Part shown: positions 17,887 to 26,962 of the stretch, piece after piece
Position numbering within the stretch: the stretch's first letter is position 1
Layout of the letters: every line of letters begins with the position of its first letter
Translations under genes and position numbers: made by a program
The notes under the pieces: generated by a model
What the model was told of the DNA's origin: nothing
Databases searched by the model: none
The model's input: only the letters and a program-made list of their open reading frames with translations
NCBI RefSeq assembly: GCF_030538695.1
Contig: NZ_JAUNTN010000002.1
Coordinates: forward strand, 62,001 to 126,000
Reading direction: 5' to 3'
DNA: 64,000 nt
Origin: Paracoccus sp. (in: a-proteobacteria)
GTDB taxonomy: Bacteria > Pseudomonadota > Alphaproteobacteria > Rhodobacterales > Rhodobacteraceae

Positions 17887-18563
17887 CAGGATGTGACCCG
17901 CATCCGGCGCATGGCGATGATCTGGCGGGCCAGTCGCAGCGGGCCGTGGGTGCGCATCATATCCGCGATCATTGCCATATCCGCCCGCAGCCCGCGCCAC
18001 AGGCCCAGTTTGGCCGATTTCAGCGGGCTTTTCACCTCTGGCCAGCCAACGACCGCCAGCCGCAGCGGGGCCTGAACCAGCAGTTGATTCATGAAGACCT
18101 CCAGCCCGAAACGGGGCAGGGCGTTCAGGCGATCCAGATGCGGGGCCAGCAGGTTACGGGACAGGACACGTTCGCCCGAAATATAGTCCAGCCCGATCCA
18201 GCGCCATGGGGCAGGGGTGTTCCCCCGCAGGCTGATCGACATATCTGCGCGGCCTGCTGTTACCGGGGCGATAAGGGCGGTCAGGTCGTCGGTGGTCAGC
18301 CCGATCAGGTCGGCGTCCAGCAACAGGATCAGATCGCCGCGTGCCTCATGGATACCGCGGGCCACCGCCGCCGTTTTGCCCATGTTGCGTGGCTGGCGGA
18401 TCAGCCGCAGGCCGCGGACCTCGGCCGCCTGCGCTGCAGTATCATCGCGCGATCCGTCATCGACCACGATCACTTCGGCAATCTGCGGATGGGCGACGGC
18501 CAGCGCCGCCACCGCCCGGATGCGCGGGCCTTCGTTATAGGCGGGGATGATGCAGGAGATCAT
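17886..18563 (-). CDS. Family 2 glycosyltransferase
   Basis: A 225-residue GT-A enzyme. It starts MISCIIPAYNEGPRI and has VIVVDDGSRDDT and LLLDADLIGL (the DxD-type metal site), characteristic of GT2 enzymes of the polyprenyl-phosphate or lipid type. No membrane helices are evident. The ATG overlaps the upstream dedA stop (ATGA). Together with the GT21 enzyme and DedA protein it suggests glycosylation of a membrane lipid, but the acceptor is unknown. Confidence 0.85.
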   Translation of the reverse strand: MISCIIPAYNEGPRIRAVAALAVAHPQIAEVIVVDDGSRDDTAAQAAEVRGLRLIRQPRNMGKTAAVARGIHEARGDLILLLDADLIGLTTDDLTALIAPVTAGRADMSISLRGNTPAPWRWIGLDYISGERVLSRNLLAPHLDRLNALPRFGLEVFMNQLLVQAPLRLAVVGWPEVKSPLKSAKLGLWRGLRADMAMIADMMRTHGPLRLARQIIAMRRMRVTS

Positions 18564-19144
18564 TCCTTTGCGACCTCGCCCGCTGCCGCCGCGATCCGGC
18601 GCTTGATCCACCAGCCTGCGGCCAGCGCGATCATCAGCACCAGCAGAACCAGCGTCACCCGCCCGATCCAATGGTTGATCGAGGCATAGGCCCCGCCCAT
18701 GAAATAGCCAAGCAGCACGAAAAACAGGGTTTTCGGCAGCGTGGCCAGCGTGTTCCACCAGAAAAACGGCCAGAACCGCATCCGTGTCGCCCCTGCCGCC
18801 AGCAGCACGGCAAAGCCCGCCGAATGGGTCAGCTTGCCGATCATCACCGTGCGCGGGCCTTGTTCGCGGAAATGTTTGCGCAGGGCGGTCATGCGGCTGG
18901 GCGTCAGGCCGAACCGCTTGCGCCAGCGGGGGGATACGCCCCTGCGGCCCAGCCAATACATCGCCACATCACCAACCAGATCCCCGATTACGCAGATCAC
19001 ATAGACGGCAAAGATGTTCAGCAGCCCTTCACGCGCCAGCCACGACGCAATGACGGTGACGATAGGGCCTTCGAGGATCGAGACCGGGGCAAGGACCAGC
19101 AAGCCGTGGTCCTGAATGATCTGCCGTATCGTGTCGAGTTCCAT
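18560..19144 (-). CDS. DedA/VTT-domain membrane protein
   Basis: A 194-residue protein with the SNARE-associated/VTT domain of DedA proteins, some of which translocate polyprenyl phosphate or phospholipids. The family glutamate motif appears as ILEGPIVTVIASWLA (about 23-37) and the later GKLTHSAGFAVLLAAGATRM and FFWWNTLATLPKT fit the re-entrant loop regions. It overlaps the GT2 gene by 4 bases and follows the GT21 gene after 9 bases, so a lipid-carrier or flippase-like role in the same pathway is reasonable. Confidence 0.85.
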   Translation of the reverse strand: MELDTIRQIIQDHGLLVLAPVSILEGPIVTVIASWLAREGLLNIFAVYVICVIGDLVGDVAMYWLGRRGVSPRWRKRFGLTPSRMTALRKHFREQGPRTVMIGKLTHSAGFAVLLAAGATRMRFWPFFWWNTLATLPKTLFFVLLGYFMGGAYASINHWIGRVTLVLLVLMIALAAGWWIKRRIAAAAGEVAKE

Positions 19145-19153
19145 TCCCAGTCC

Positions 19154-20269
19154 CTAGGGCACCCGTTTTTTGGCCTGCCCTTCGGATGTTGGTCCCTCGG
19201 TCACGGCATTGCCGCGCCAGCTTAGCGCAGCTTGCCGCCAGCCTGCCAGCCATAAAGCGGGCAGCATGGCATCGCGGGTGATCCATGCGGCAAGGTCGTC
19301 CAGCCCATGCGGCCACTTGGCGCGACGGGCCAGCAGATATTCGGCCCCATACCACAGGATCAGAAACAGCGGCAGCCAGAGCGGCGCGGCAATCAGCAGG
19401 GCCAGCGCGGGCAGGGCGGGGGCGGTCAGCGGCTCCAGCGCGTAAAGCGCGGGGAAGCCGTGGCGGCGCAGCATCGCCCAACGCGCCTGACGACCCCAGA
19501 CCTGCGCCCGGTTGCGCGGGCCAACCGGATGCGCGAATGGCTGCGGCGTCACCGCGACACGCAGCCCGGCGGCGCGGACCAGCTTGGTCGAGGCCACATC
19601 CTCGGCCAGATCCCCCGCCAGCGCGGCCAGCCCGCCCTGCGCCGTCAGCCAGTCGCGGGGAAAGGCCAGCGTTTTGCCTTGCGCGAAACCGTTGCCGGTC
19701 TGATCTCCGGCCAGTTGCCAGCGGGCCTGCCATGTGTTCAGGAAACCCGCCTCGACCCGCGCCCAAAAGTCCTGCGGCCCGGCCCCAAAGGATGGGCTGC
19801 TGACCATCCCCACCCCCGGCGCGCGACAAGCCATCACCTGCCGCAGATAATCCGGTGGCAGCAACAGGTTGCTGTCCGCCATCACCACCCAGTCGCCGGA
19901 TGCGGCGGGCCAGCCTTTGGCCAGATTGTTCAGCTTGGGGTTGCCGCTGATCTGGTCGCGCCCGATCAGCAGTTGCGCCGACACCTGCGGATGCCGGGCC
20001 ATCAAGGCCCGCACCAGCGGCACCGCCGGGTCGGTCTCATCGTCGGCGCAATGGATCACCTCATAGCCCGGCGCGTCCTGCGTAAAGCCGGATTCCAGCG
20101 TCTGCTCCAGCGCATATTCCAGTCCGCAGACCGGACGCAGCAGGGTCACGCGCGGCATATCAGCGGGGGCGGTCACGGGCGCGGGTTTGGCAAAACGCGG
20201 CCAGATCAGCGCCACGCTGACCAGATGCACGGCCAGCAAAGCCAGTGCCAGCAGCACCAGAAAGATCAT
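19154..20269 (-). CDS. GT21-type glycosyltransferase (ceramide glucosyltransferase-like)
   Basis: A 371-residue enzyme with an N-terminal membrane helix (1-24), a GT-A domain, and two or three C-terminal helices. The family motifs D, D, D, QxxRW are present as HCADDETDP, VMADSN, LAEDVAST and WGRQARWAMLRR. Family members transfer glucose or related sugars to ceramide or diacylglycerol. The start overlaps the metallophosphoesterase stop (ATGA). Whether the organism makes ceramide cannot be judged here, because no serine palmitoyltransferase is in the window. Confidence 0.83.
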   Translation of the reverse strand: MIFLVLLALALLAVHLVSVALIWPRFAKPAPVTAPADMPRVTLLRPVCGLEYALEQTLESGFTQDAPGYEVIHCADDETDPAVPLVRALMARHPQVSAQLLIGRDQISGNPKLNNLAKGWPAASGDWVVMADSNLLLPPDYLRQVMACRAPGVGMVSSPSFGAGPQDFWARVEAGFLNTWQARWQLAGDQTGNGFAQGKTLAFPRDWLTAQGGLAALAGDLAEDVASTKLVRAAGLRVAVTPQPFAHPVGPRNRAQVWGRQARWAMLRRHGFPALYALEPLTAPALPALALLIAAPLWLPLFLILWYGAEYLLARRAKWPHGLDDLAAWITRDAMLPALWLAGWRQAALSWRGNAVTEGPTSEGQAKKRVP

Positions 20270-21111
20270 GTCAGTGCCGCGCGGGCGTCGCTTTCCCCGG
20301 CATGTTCCCCGACATGGGACAAGCCGTCAGGGACAGGCTGACAGCGGATCAGGGTCAGCGGCCCACCCTCTGGCTCGATCAGGGCCGAGCAATTCTCGAT
20401 CCAGTCGCCGCAATTGGCATAGATCAGCCCGTTTTCCCGATACAGGTTCGGCTTGTGAAAATGGCCGCAGATGATGCCGTCAAAGCCACGCTCACGCGCA
20501 AGGTTCAGCAGCCGGGCCTCGAAACGGTCGCTGCGGCGGATGAAACCATTGACCCGCGCCAGCAGCCGCTCCAATCCGTCCCAGCCGCCGCGACCCAGCC
20601 ATTCGCGCGACTTGTTGATGCCGTTGCCAAGGCGGCGGATGCCGGTTTCCAGCCAGCTTCCGGCCTTGGACAGCATCGCCAGACGGTCCGAAAACACGTC
20701 GCAGCAATCCCCGTGAATGACCAGCAGCCGTTCCCCTGATTGGGTGACGTATTCGGCGTCAGACATGATCTCGAACCCGAACAGGCTGGACCCAAGGTGA
20801 TTGCGGAAAAAATCGTCATGGTTGCCGGGAAGGAAAATCACCCGGACGCCCTCGTTCACCCGGTCCGACAGATGTTTCAGCACCTGATGGTGCGAATCGC
20901 GGTAATTGCCACCCAGCGGCCGCCAAGTGTCCAGAATGTCCCCGACCAGATAAATCACGGGCGCTTCGTTCCGGTTCAGAAAGTCCAGCACCCGGTCAGC
21001 CTTGCAGCCAATGGTGCCCAGATGAATGTCCGACAGAAAAATCGCCCGAAGCTGCCGACGCGCCAGGCCGGCCTTTGCCACCCGTGGAAGATCTGCCCGT
21101 TGTTCTGTCAT
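20266..21111 (-). CDS. UDP-2,3-diacylglucosamine diphosphatase-like metallophosphoesterase
   Basis: A 281-residue calcineurin-type phosphoesterase. All metal motifs are present: SDIHLGTIGCKADRVLDFL, VGDILDTW, LPGNHDDFF, HGDCCDVF and GHFHKPN. This arrangement is typical of the LpxH-like family. It may cut UDP-2,3-diacyl-GlcN in lipid A synthesis, yet its position at the head of a glycolipid-like operon leaves room for another lipid diphosphate substrate. I chose the ATG at 21111 and not 21186, since the extra residues are not conserved in style. Confidence 0.8.
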   Translation of the reverse strand: MTEQRADLPRVAKAGLARRQLRAIFLSDIHLGTIGCKADRVLDFLNRNEAPVIYLVGDILDTWRPLGGNYRDSHHQVLKHLSDRVNEGVRVIFLPGNHDDFFRNHLGSSLFGFEIMSDAEYVTQSGERLLVIHGDCCDVFSDRLAMLSKAGSWLETGIRRLGNGINKSREWLGRGGWDGLERLLARVNGFIRRSDRFEARLLNLARERGFDGIICGHFHKPNLYRENGLIYANCGDWIENCSALIEPEGGPLTLIRCQPVPDGLSHVGEHAGESDARAALT

Positions 21112-21278
21112 CCTGACCCCTTGCCGGTTCAGTCGCCTTGCAGCTTTGCCTATAGGCACAAAATATGACAGAAACTTGTCTGCCAACTAACAGAATATTG
21201 AATTACGTTTCTTGTCAGCCATGTGCAAGCGCAGCATTTCCGGCACTTACCCCTGACGCTGCGACAATACGCCACCCA

Positions 21279-22076
21279 TTACGCCCGCTCGGCGGCCTTT
21301 GCGGCGTCCCAGAGCGCATCCATCTCGGCCAGATCGCTGTCCTGCGGGCGGCGGCCTTGTGCGGCCAGCGCCGCCTCGACCGCGCCAAAGCGGCGGGTGA
21401 ACTTGGCATTGGCCTCGCGCAGGGCTTCCTCGGGGTCGATCTGCAAATGCCGGGCCAGATTGGCCATGACGAACAGCAGGTCGCCATATTCCTCACGCAG
21501 ATGTGCAGGGTCCGCGCCTGCCTGCGCTTCGGCTAGCTCGGCAGCCTCCTCGCGGATCTTGTCCAGCACTTCGGCAGGGCCGGGCCAGTCAAACCCCACG
21601 CGGGCGGCACGGTTTTGCAGTTTGACCGCTCGGGTCAGCGCCGGCAGGCCAAGGGCCACCCCATCCAGCACGCCACGTTCGGCCTTGGCGGCGCGTTCCT
21701 GCGCCTTGATGTCCTCCCAATCCTTGACCTGTTGCGCGGCGGATTTATCGCGCGACGCGTCCCCGAAGATATGCGGATGGCGGAACACCAGCTTGTCGCC
21801 AATCGCCCGCGCAACATCGGCAAAGTCAAACATTCCAGCCTCTTGCGCCATATAGGCGTGAAAGACGACCTGAAACAGCAGATCCCCCAATTCGCCGGGT
21901 AACTCATCCCATGCCTGCCGGGTGATGGCGTCCTCGACCTCATAGGCTTCCTCGATCGTGTGCGGCGCAATGGATGCGAAATCCTGCTCGATGTCCCAGG
22001 GGCAACCCGTCTGCGGATCACGCAAAGCCGCCATAATCCCGATCAGCCGTTCGATCTCGTCTTGCGCCGCGCTCAT
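21279..22076 (-). CDS. mazG: Nucleoside triphosphate pyrophosphohydrolase MazG
   Basis: MazG hydrolyses NTPs to NMP and pyrophosphate, cleaning the nucleotide pool. The 265 residues show the two MazG domains: LRDPQTGCPWDIEQDF, then EEAYEVEDAI with ELGDLLFQVVFHAYMA (first EExxE/ExxD set), and REEYGDLLFVMANLARHL (second set). It is divergent from yajC, with copy B of the dispersed element in the shared gap. Confidence 0.95.
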   Translation of the reverse strand: MSAAQDEIERLIGIMAALRDPQTGCPWDIEQDFASIAPHTIEEAYEVEDAITRQAWDELPGELGDLLFQVVFHAYMAQEAGMFDFADVARAIGDKLVFRHPHIFGDASRDKSAAQQVKDWEDIKAQERAAKAERGVLDGVALGLPALTRAVKLQNRAARVGFDWPGPAEVLDKIREEAAELAEAQAGADPAHLREEYGDLLFVMANLARHLQIDPEEALREANAKFTRRFGAVEAALAAQGRRPQDSDLAEMDALWDAAKAAERA

Positions 22077-22086
22077 CTCGCCCTCA

Positions 22087-22148
22087 TCTTTTGTCCAGAA
22101 ATATCCTCGGGGGAGTCGCCCATCGGGCGACGGGGGCAGACAGCCCCC
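22087..22148. repeat. Dispersed intergenic element, copy B
   Basis: The head TCTTTTGTCC-AG-AAATATCCTCG (22087-22109) matches copies A and C. It is followed by two hairpins: GTCGCCC-ATC-GGGCGAC at 22115-22131 and GGGGGC-AGACA-GCCCCC at 22132-22148. It lies in the divergent gap between mazG and yajC, so this copy is not simply a terminator. Confidence 0.65.
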
Positions 22149-22246
22149 TTCTTCCGCGCCATTCTTGCCAATAGGCCCGCCCGCGTCTAGGGTGCGGGCC
22201 GACTAAAATCCGGGCCGAACGCGCGCCCGCAGCCGAAGGAAAACCG

Positions 22247-22573
22247 ATGTTCGTATCCCCCGCTTATGCTCAGGCCGCCGGTGGCGCCGGTGGTGCTGGC
22301 GCTCTGGCGCAATTCATCCCGCTGATCCTGATCTTTGTCATCATGTATTTCCTGATGATCCGCCCGCAGCAGAAAAAACTGCGTGAGCATCGCGCCATGG
22401 TCGAGGCCGTCACCCGTGGCGACCAGATCGTGACCTCGGGCGGTATGCTGGGCAAGGTTACGAATGTGACCGACGATCAGCTTGAGGTCGAGATCGCGCA
22501 AGGCGTCAAGGTTCGCGTGGTGCGCAGCTCGATCAGCCAGGTGCTGAACAAGACCGCGCCGGCCAAAGCCTGA
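22247..22573 (+). CDS. yajC: Preprotein translocase accessory subunit YajC
   Basis: YajC associates with SecDF at the translocon. The 108 residues have one helix (about 21-40, IPLILIFVIMYFLMIRPQQK) and the family core LREHRAMVEAVTRGDQIVTSGGMLGKV. It has a good ribosome binding site (GAAGGAAAACCG). It is the first gene of yajC-secD-secF and 30 bases ahead of secD. Confidence 0.96.
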   Translation: MFVSPAYAQAAGGAGGAGALAQFIPLILIFVIMYFLMIRPQQKKLREHRAMVEAVTRGDQIVTSGGMLGKVTNVTDDQLEVEIAQGVKVRVVRSSISQVLNKTAPAKA

Positions 22574-22603
22574 CCTTCCAAAGCCTGACGAAAGGCGCTG
22601 CCA

Positions 22604-24271
22604 ATGCTTCAGATTCCGTTGTGGAAACGCATCCTGATTATCGGGACTTGCGTTTTCGGCCTGTTCTACGCCATGCCGAACCTGTTTTACCAACGGGTCG
22701 AGCAGCATAACGACGCCCGCGCTGCGATCGAGCAGGCCGGGGGGGCGGCAACGCCTGAACAGCAGGCCGCAGCGGATGGCTGGCCGAATTGGCTGCCTTC
22801 GGGGCTGGTCAATCTGGGGCTGGACCTGCGCGGCGGTGCGCAGCTTCTGGCCGAGGTGCAGACGCAGGACGTGTATCAGGCCCGGATGAACAGTCTCTGG
22901 CCGGAATTGCGCACGGTTCTTGCGGCCGAGCGCAATACCATCGGCGCAATCCGCCGTATCACGGCCCCGGATGGTCAGTTGCAGGTGGAAATCGGCAATG
23001 CCGACCAGATGGCTCGCGCGGTGCAGCTTGCGCGGGGGCTGGCGACGCCGATCACCACGCTGACCGGCGCGGGGCAAAGCGATCTGGCGGTTTCGGCGCA
23101 GGGAAATGTGCTGACCATTCAGCTTTCTGAGGCCGAGAAAGCTCTGACCAATGACCGCACCATTCAGCAATCGCTGGAAATCGTGCGCCGCCGGGTTGAT
23201 GCGGTCGGCACGCGCGAACCGACCATCGTGCGCGAAGGTGGCGACCGGATTCTGATTCAGGTGCCGGGGATCGGTTCCGCCGAGGAACTGAAACAGCTTA
23301 TCGGGACCACCGCAAAACTGACCTTCAACCCGGTGATTGCGACCGGCAGCGATCCTGACGCGCGGCCCGGCCTTGGCAATCTGGTGCTGCCTTCGCAGGA
23401 TCAGCCGGGGCTTTACTATACCATCGAGGAAGCCCCCGTCGTCACCGGCGAGGATCTGACCGACGCCCGCCCGGCCTTTGATGAGAACGGCCAGCCTGCG
23501 GTTGAGTTCCGCTTTGGCCCCACCGGCGCGCGCCGCTTTGGTGCCTATACGGCGGCCAATATCGGTCAGCCCTTCGCCATCGTTCTGGATAATGAGGTGA
23601 TTTCTGCCCCGGTGATCCGCTCGGCCATTCCGGGCGGGACGGGGCAGATTTCGGGCGCGATGGATGTGGCCGAATCGAACCGGCTGGCGGTGCTGCTGCG
23701 GGCCGGGGCGCTGCCTGCCGAAATGACGTTCCTTGAAGAACGCACCATCGGCCCGGAACTGGGTCAGGACAGCATCGACGCGGGCCGTCTGGCCGCTGGC
23801 GTCGGCTTTGTCGCTGTGGTGGTGCTGATGATTGCCAGCTATGGCCTGCTGGGGGTGTTCGCCTCGCTGGCGCTGTCGATCAACATGGGGCTGATCTTTG
23901 GCCTTTTGTCGATGATAGGGGCGACGCTGACCCTGCCGGGCATTGCGGGGATCGTGCTGACCATCGGTATGGCCGTTGACGCCAATGTGCTGGTGTTCGA
24001 GCGTATCCGCGAGGAACTGCGCCTTGGCAAAGGTCCGGCAAAGGCCATCGACCAGGGCTATCGTCATGCCATGTCGGCCATTGTGGATGCCAATATCACC
24101 ACGATGATCGTTGCGGCGATTCTGTTCACGCTTGGCTCTGGCCCGGTGAAGGGCTTTGCGGTGACGCTGGCCATCGGGATTGTGACCTCGGTCTTTACGG
24201 CGCTTTGGGTGACGCGCCTGATGACGGTGACCTGGTTCGAGCGCGCCCGCCCGAAAACGCTGGAGGTGTGA
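22604..24271 (+). CDS. secD: Protein translocase subunit SecD
   Basis: SecD with SecF uses the proton motive force to complete export through SecYEG. The 555 residues have an N-terminal helix (7-25), the D1 motif LGLDLRGGAQLL, a periplasmic P1 domain, and five C-terminal helices with GIVLTIGMAVDANVLVFERIREE in part (D4/D5 region). It is followed 1 base later by secF. Confidence 0.97.
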   Translation: MLQIPLWKRILIIGTCVFGLFYAMPNLFYQRVEQHNDARAAIEQAGGAATPEQQAAADGWPNWLPSGLVNLGLDLRGGAQLLAEVQTQDVYQARMNSLWPELRTVLAAERNTIGAIRRITAPDGQLQVEIGNADQMARAVQLARGLATPITTLTGAGQSDLAVSAQGNVLTIQLSEAEKALTNDRTIQQSLEIVRRRVDAVGTREPTIVREGGDRILIQVPGIGSAEELKQLIGTTAKLTFNPVIATGSDPDARPGLGNLVLPSQDQPGLYYTIEEAPVVTGEDLTDARPAFDENGQPAVEFRFGPTGARRFGAYTAANIGQPFAIVLDNEVISAPVIRSAIPGGTGQISGAMDVAESNRLAVLLRAGALPAEMTFLEERTIGPELGQDSIDAGRLAAGVGFVAVVVLMIASYGLLGVFASLALSINMGLIFGLLSMIGATLTLPGIAGIVLTIGMAVDANVLVFERIREELRLGKGPAKAIDQGYRHAMSAIVDANITTMIVAAILFTLGSGPVKGFAVTLAIGIVTSVFTALWVTRLMTVTWFERARPKTLEV

Positions 24272-24272
24272 T

Positions 24273-25259
24273 ATGGCTTGGCGTCTGAAACTTGTCCCGG
24301 AAAAGACCAATTTCGACTTTCTGCGCTGGCAGGTGCTGACCTTTGGCCTCAGCGCCTTTCTGGCGGTGGCTTCGGTCGTCGTGCTGCTGATGAACGGGCT
24401 GAATTACGGCATCGATTTTTCGGGCGGCACCACCATCCGCACCGAGGCCCGCACGGCGGTCGATGTCGGCGCCTATCGTCAGGCGCTGGCAGGGATGGAC
24501 CTTGGCGATGTGGCGATCACGCAGGTGTTTGACCCGACCTTCCGGCCCGATCAGCATGTGGCGCAGGTGCGGATTCAGGCACAAGAGGGTTCCGAGGCCC
24601 TTAGCCCCGAGACCATCGCCGCGGTGGAAACCGCGCTGAAAACAGTCGATCCGACAATCATGTTCGCCTCGGTCGAATCGGTCGGGCCGAAGGTCTCGGG
24701 CGAGCTGATTATGACCGCCATTTATGCCGTTCTGGCCTCGCTTGCGGGGATTTCGATTTATATTTGGCTGCGGTTCGAATGGCAGTTCGCGGTCGGGGCC
24801 TTTGTGTCGCTGTTGCATGACGTGCTGATTACGGTCGGCGTTTTCGCGCTGTTCCAGATCAAGTTTGACCTGACCACCATCGCGGCGCTGCTGACCATTC
24901 TGGGCTATTCGATCAACGATACCGTGGTGGTGTTCGACCGGCTGCGCGAAAACCTGATCAAGTATAAGTCGGTTTCGCTTTATGACCTGATCAACCTGTC
25001 GGTGAACGAAACCCTGTCGCGCACGATTATGACCTCTGGCACCACGCTGGTGGCGCTGATTGCGCTGCTGGTGCTGGGTGGGGACGTGATCCGGGGCTTT
25101 GTCTTTGCGATCACCTTTGGCATCGTGATCGGGACGTATTCCTCGATCTATGTCGCCAAGAACCTCGTCTATTGGCTGGGCGTCAAGCGTGACTGGGACA
25201 AGCCCGAGCCGACCGACGTTTCGCCCAATGGCGATACCCCGTTCGAGCGGATGCCATGA
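24273..25259 (+). CDS. secF: Protein translocase subunit SecF
   Basis: The partner of SecD. The 328 residues contain the opening helix and YGIDFSGGTTIRTE (about 47-60), then the second motif LLTILGYSINDTVVVFDR with the conserved NDTVV, as in other SecF proteins. The ribosome binding site (GGAGGTGTG) lies inside the secD end. It overlaps the Mth938-like gene by 4 bases. Confidence 0.97.
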   Translation: MAWRLKLVPEKTNFDFLRWQVLTFGLSAFLAVASVVVLLMNGLNYGIDFSGGTTIRTEARTAVDVGAYRQALAGMDLGDVAITQVFDPTFRPDQHVAQVRIQAQEGSEALSPETIAAVETALKTVDPTIMFASVESVGPKVSGELIMTAIYAVLASLAGISIYIWLRFEWQFAVGAFVSLLHDVLITVGVFALFQIKFDLTTIAALLTILGYSINDTVVVFDRLRENLIKYKSVSLYDLINLSVNETLSRTIMTSGTTLVALIALLVLGGDVIRGFVFAITFGIVIGTYSSIYVAKNLVYWLGVKRDWDKPEPTDVSPNGDTPFERMP

Positions 25260-25612
25260 TCGGGCTGGAACCCTCCGATTTCGCCGGGGCCATGCCGATT
25301 GATGGCTATGGCCCCGGCTTTTTCCGCATTGGCGGGCAAGTGCGGCATGGTGCGCAGATTGTCCGGCCCGAAGGGGCGCAGGACTGGGTCGGGCTGACCG
25401 ATCAGGCGGCGCTGTTTGCGCTGGCCGGTCAGGTCGATGTGCTGCTGTTGGGTATGGGGGCGGAAATTGCGCACCCGCCTGCGGGGCTGATCGACGCGCT
25501 GGCCGAGCAGGGCGTCATGGCGGAAATCATGGCCAGCCCCGCCGCGGCCCGCACCTATAACGTGCTGCTGTCCGAGGGCCGCCGCGTCGCTGCGGCGCTG
25601 CTGCCGGTATGA
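25256..25612 (+). CDS. Mth938-like domain protein
   Basis: A 118-residue protein of the DUF498/Mth938 family (human homologue: NDUFAF3, a complex I assembly factor). Family marks are [22 protein letters not shown] and the LLLGMGAEI segment. In Rhodobacterales the gene often sits between secF and ccmA, as here with 4-base overlaps on both sides. The bacterial role is not well defined. Confidence 0.85.
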   Translation: MIGLEPSDFAGAMPIDGYGPGFFRIGGQVRHGAQIVRPEGAQDWVGLTDQAALFALAGQVDVLLLGMGAEIAHPPAGLIDALAEQGVMAEIMASPAAARTYNVLLSEGRRVAAALLPV

Positions 25613-26244
25613 CGGCGCTGCTGGCCGTCCACGATCTGACTGTCGCCCGAGGCGGGCTGCGCACGGTCGAAGGCGTCAGCTTTACGCTTGCTCTGGGCCG
25701 GGCGCTGGTGCTGCGCGGCCCGAACGGCATTGGTAAGACCACGCTGTTGCGTTGTATCGCGGGCCTGCAACCGCCCATCGCGGGCGAGGTCATCGCGGAG
25801 CCTGACAGCATCGCCTATGCCGCCCATGCCGACGGGCTGAAAGCCGCGCTGACTGTGGCGGAAAATCTGCAATTCTGGGCGCAGGTCTTTGGCGGTCCGG
25901 CGATTGATACCGCCTTGCAGGGGATGAACCTGACGCAGCTTGCCGACCGTCCGGCGGGGTCGCTGTCGGCGGGGCAAAAGCGCCGCCTCGGGCTGGCGCG
26001 GCTGCTGGTCACGGGACGCCCGGTCTGGGTTCTGGATGAACCCACGGTTTCGCTGGACGCTGATTCGGTGGCGCTGTTCGCTGGGGTGATCCGCGCCCAT
26101 CTGGCGGCTGGCGGTGCGGCGCTGATGGCAACCCACATCGACCTTGGCATCCCCGAGGCCGATGTGCTGGACCTGACGCCCTTCCGCGCCCGTCCCGATG
26201 CGCCCGTCACCCGCGCGTCGGGTTTCAACGAGGCTTTCGCATGA
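25609..26244 (+). CDS. ccmA: Haem exporter ATP-binding protein CcmA
   Basis: The ATPase of the CcmABCD complex that releases haem-loaded CcmE during c-type cytochrome maturation (system I). The 211 residues have Walker [14 protein letters not shown] (about 35-47), signature [15 protein letters not shown], Walker [13 protein letters not shown] and the H-loop MATHIDLG. Start at 25609 overlaps the Mth938 stop. Confidence 0.95.
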   Translation: MTALLAVHDLTVARGGLRTVEGVSFTLALGRALVLRGPNGIGKTTLLRCIAGLQPPIAGEVIAEPDSIAYAAHADGLKAALTVAENLQFWAQVFGGPAIDTALQGMNLTQLADRPAGSLSAGQKRRLGLARLLVTGRPVWVLDEPTVSLDADSVALFAGVIRAHLAAGGAALMATHIDLGIPEADVLDLTPFRARPDAPVTRASGFNEAFA

Positions 26245-26263
26245 CACGCGCAGGAGGCTCACG

Positions 26264-26920
26264 ATGCTGGCGCTGCTGATCCGCGACCTGCGGCTGGCCA
26301 CGCGGGCCGGGGGCGGCTTTGGCCTTGGGCTGGCGTTCTTTCTGATCGTCTGCACGCTTGTGCCGTTCGGCGTCGGGCCAGAGGGCGGGATTCTGGCGCG
26401 CATCGCCCCCGGTATCCTCTGGGTCGGGGCGCTGCTGGCCTGTCTGCTGTCGCTGGACCGTATCTTCGCGCTGGATCACGAGGATGGCTCGCTTGACCTG
26501 CTGGCGACTGCGCCCTTGCCGCTGGAAGGCGCGGTCGCGGTCAAGGCGCTGGCGCATTGGATCACCACCGGCCTGCCGCTGGTGCTGGCCGCGCCGGTGT
26601 TCGGGGTGCTGCTGCATCTGCCGGCGCAGGCGATGGCGGGGCTGGTGCTGTCGCTGGCTGTTGGCACGCCCGCGCTGTCGATGCTGGGTGCTTTTGGCGC
26701 GGCGGTGACGGTCGGGCTGCGGCGCGGCGGTTTGCTGCTGTCGCTGCTGGTGCTGCCGCTTTATGTGCCGACGCTGATCTTCGGGGCCGAGCTGGTGCGC
26801 CGCAGCGCCGAGGGCGCCGGTGTCGCTACGCCGCTGGCCTTTCTGGCCGGGATCACCGCCGCGACGGTGGCCCTGATACCCTTTGCCGCAGCGGCTGCGC
26901 TGCGGGTGAATCTGAGGTAA
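26264..26920 (+). CDS. ccmB: Haem exporter membrane protein CcmB
   Basis: The membrane partner of CcmA. It has 218 residues and six hydrophobic segments; MLALLIRDLRLATRAGGGF and the LALDHEDGSLDLLATAPLP region (in part FALDHEDGSLDLLA) are typical CcmB. The ATG at 26264 follows GCAGGAGGCTCACG, and an in-frame start at 26198 would overlap ccmA heavily. The gene is 19 bases after ccmA. Confidence 0.95.
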   Translation: MLALLIRDLRLATRAGGGFGLGLAFFLIVCTLVPFGVGPEGGILARIAPGILWVGALLACLLSLDRIFALDHEDGSLDLLATAPLPLEGAVAVKALAHWITTGLPLVLAAPVFGVLLHLPAQAMAGLVLSLAVGTPALSMLGAFGAAVTVGLRRGGLLLSLLVLPLYVPTLIFGAELVRRSAEGAGVATPLAFLAGITAATVALIPFAAAAALRVNLR

Positions 26921-26962
26921 GCGGGGCTTGAGAAGCCCCCGCATGACAAGGTAGGAAGCCCC

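Noticed and set aside
22187..24310. Long minus-strand open frame antisense to yajC and secD
   Set aside because: Arg/His/Gln-rich translation with no domain, fully covered by well-supported plus-strand genes.
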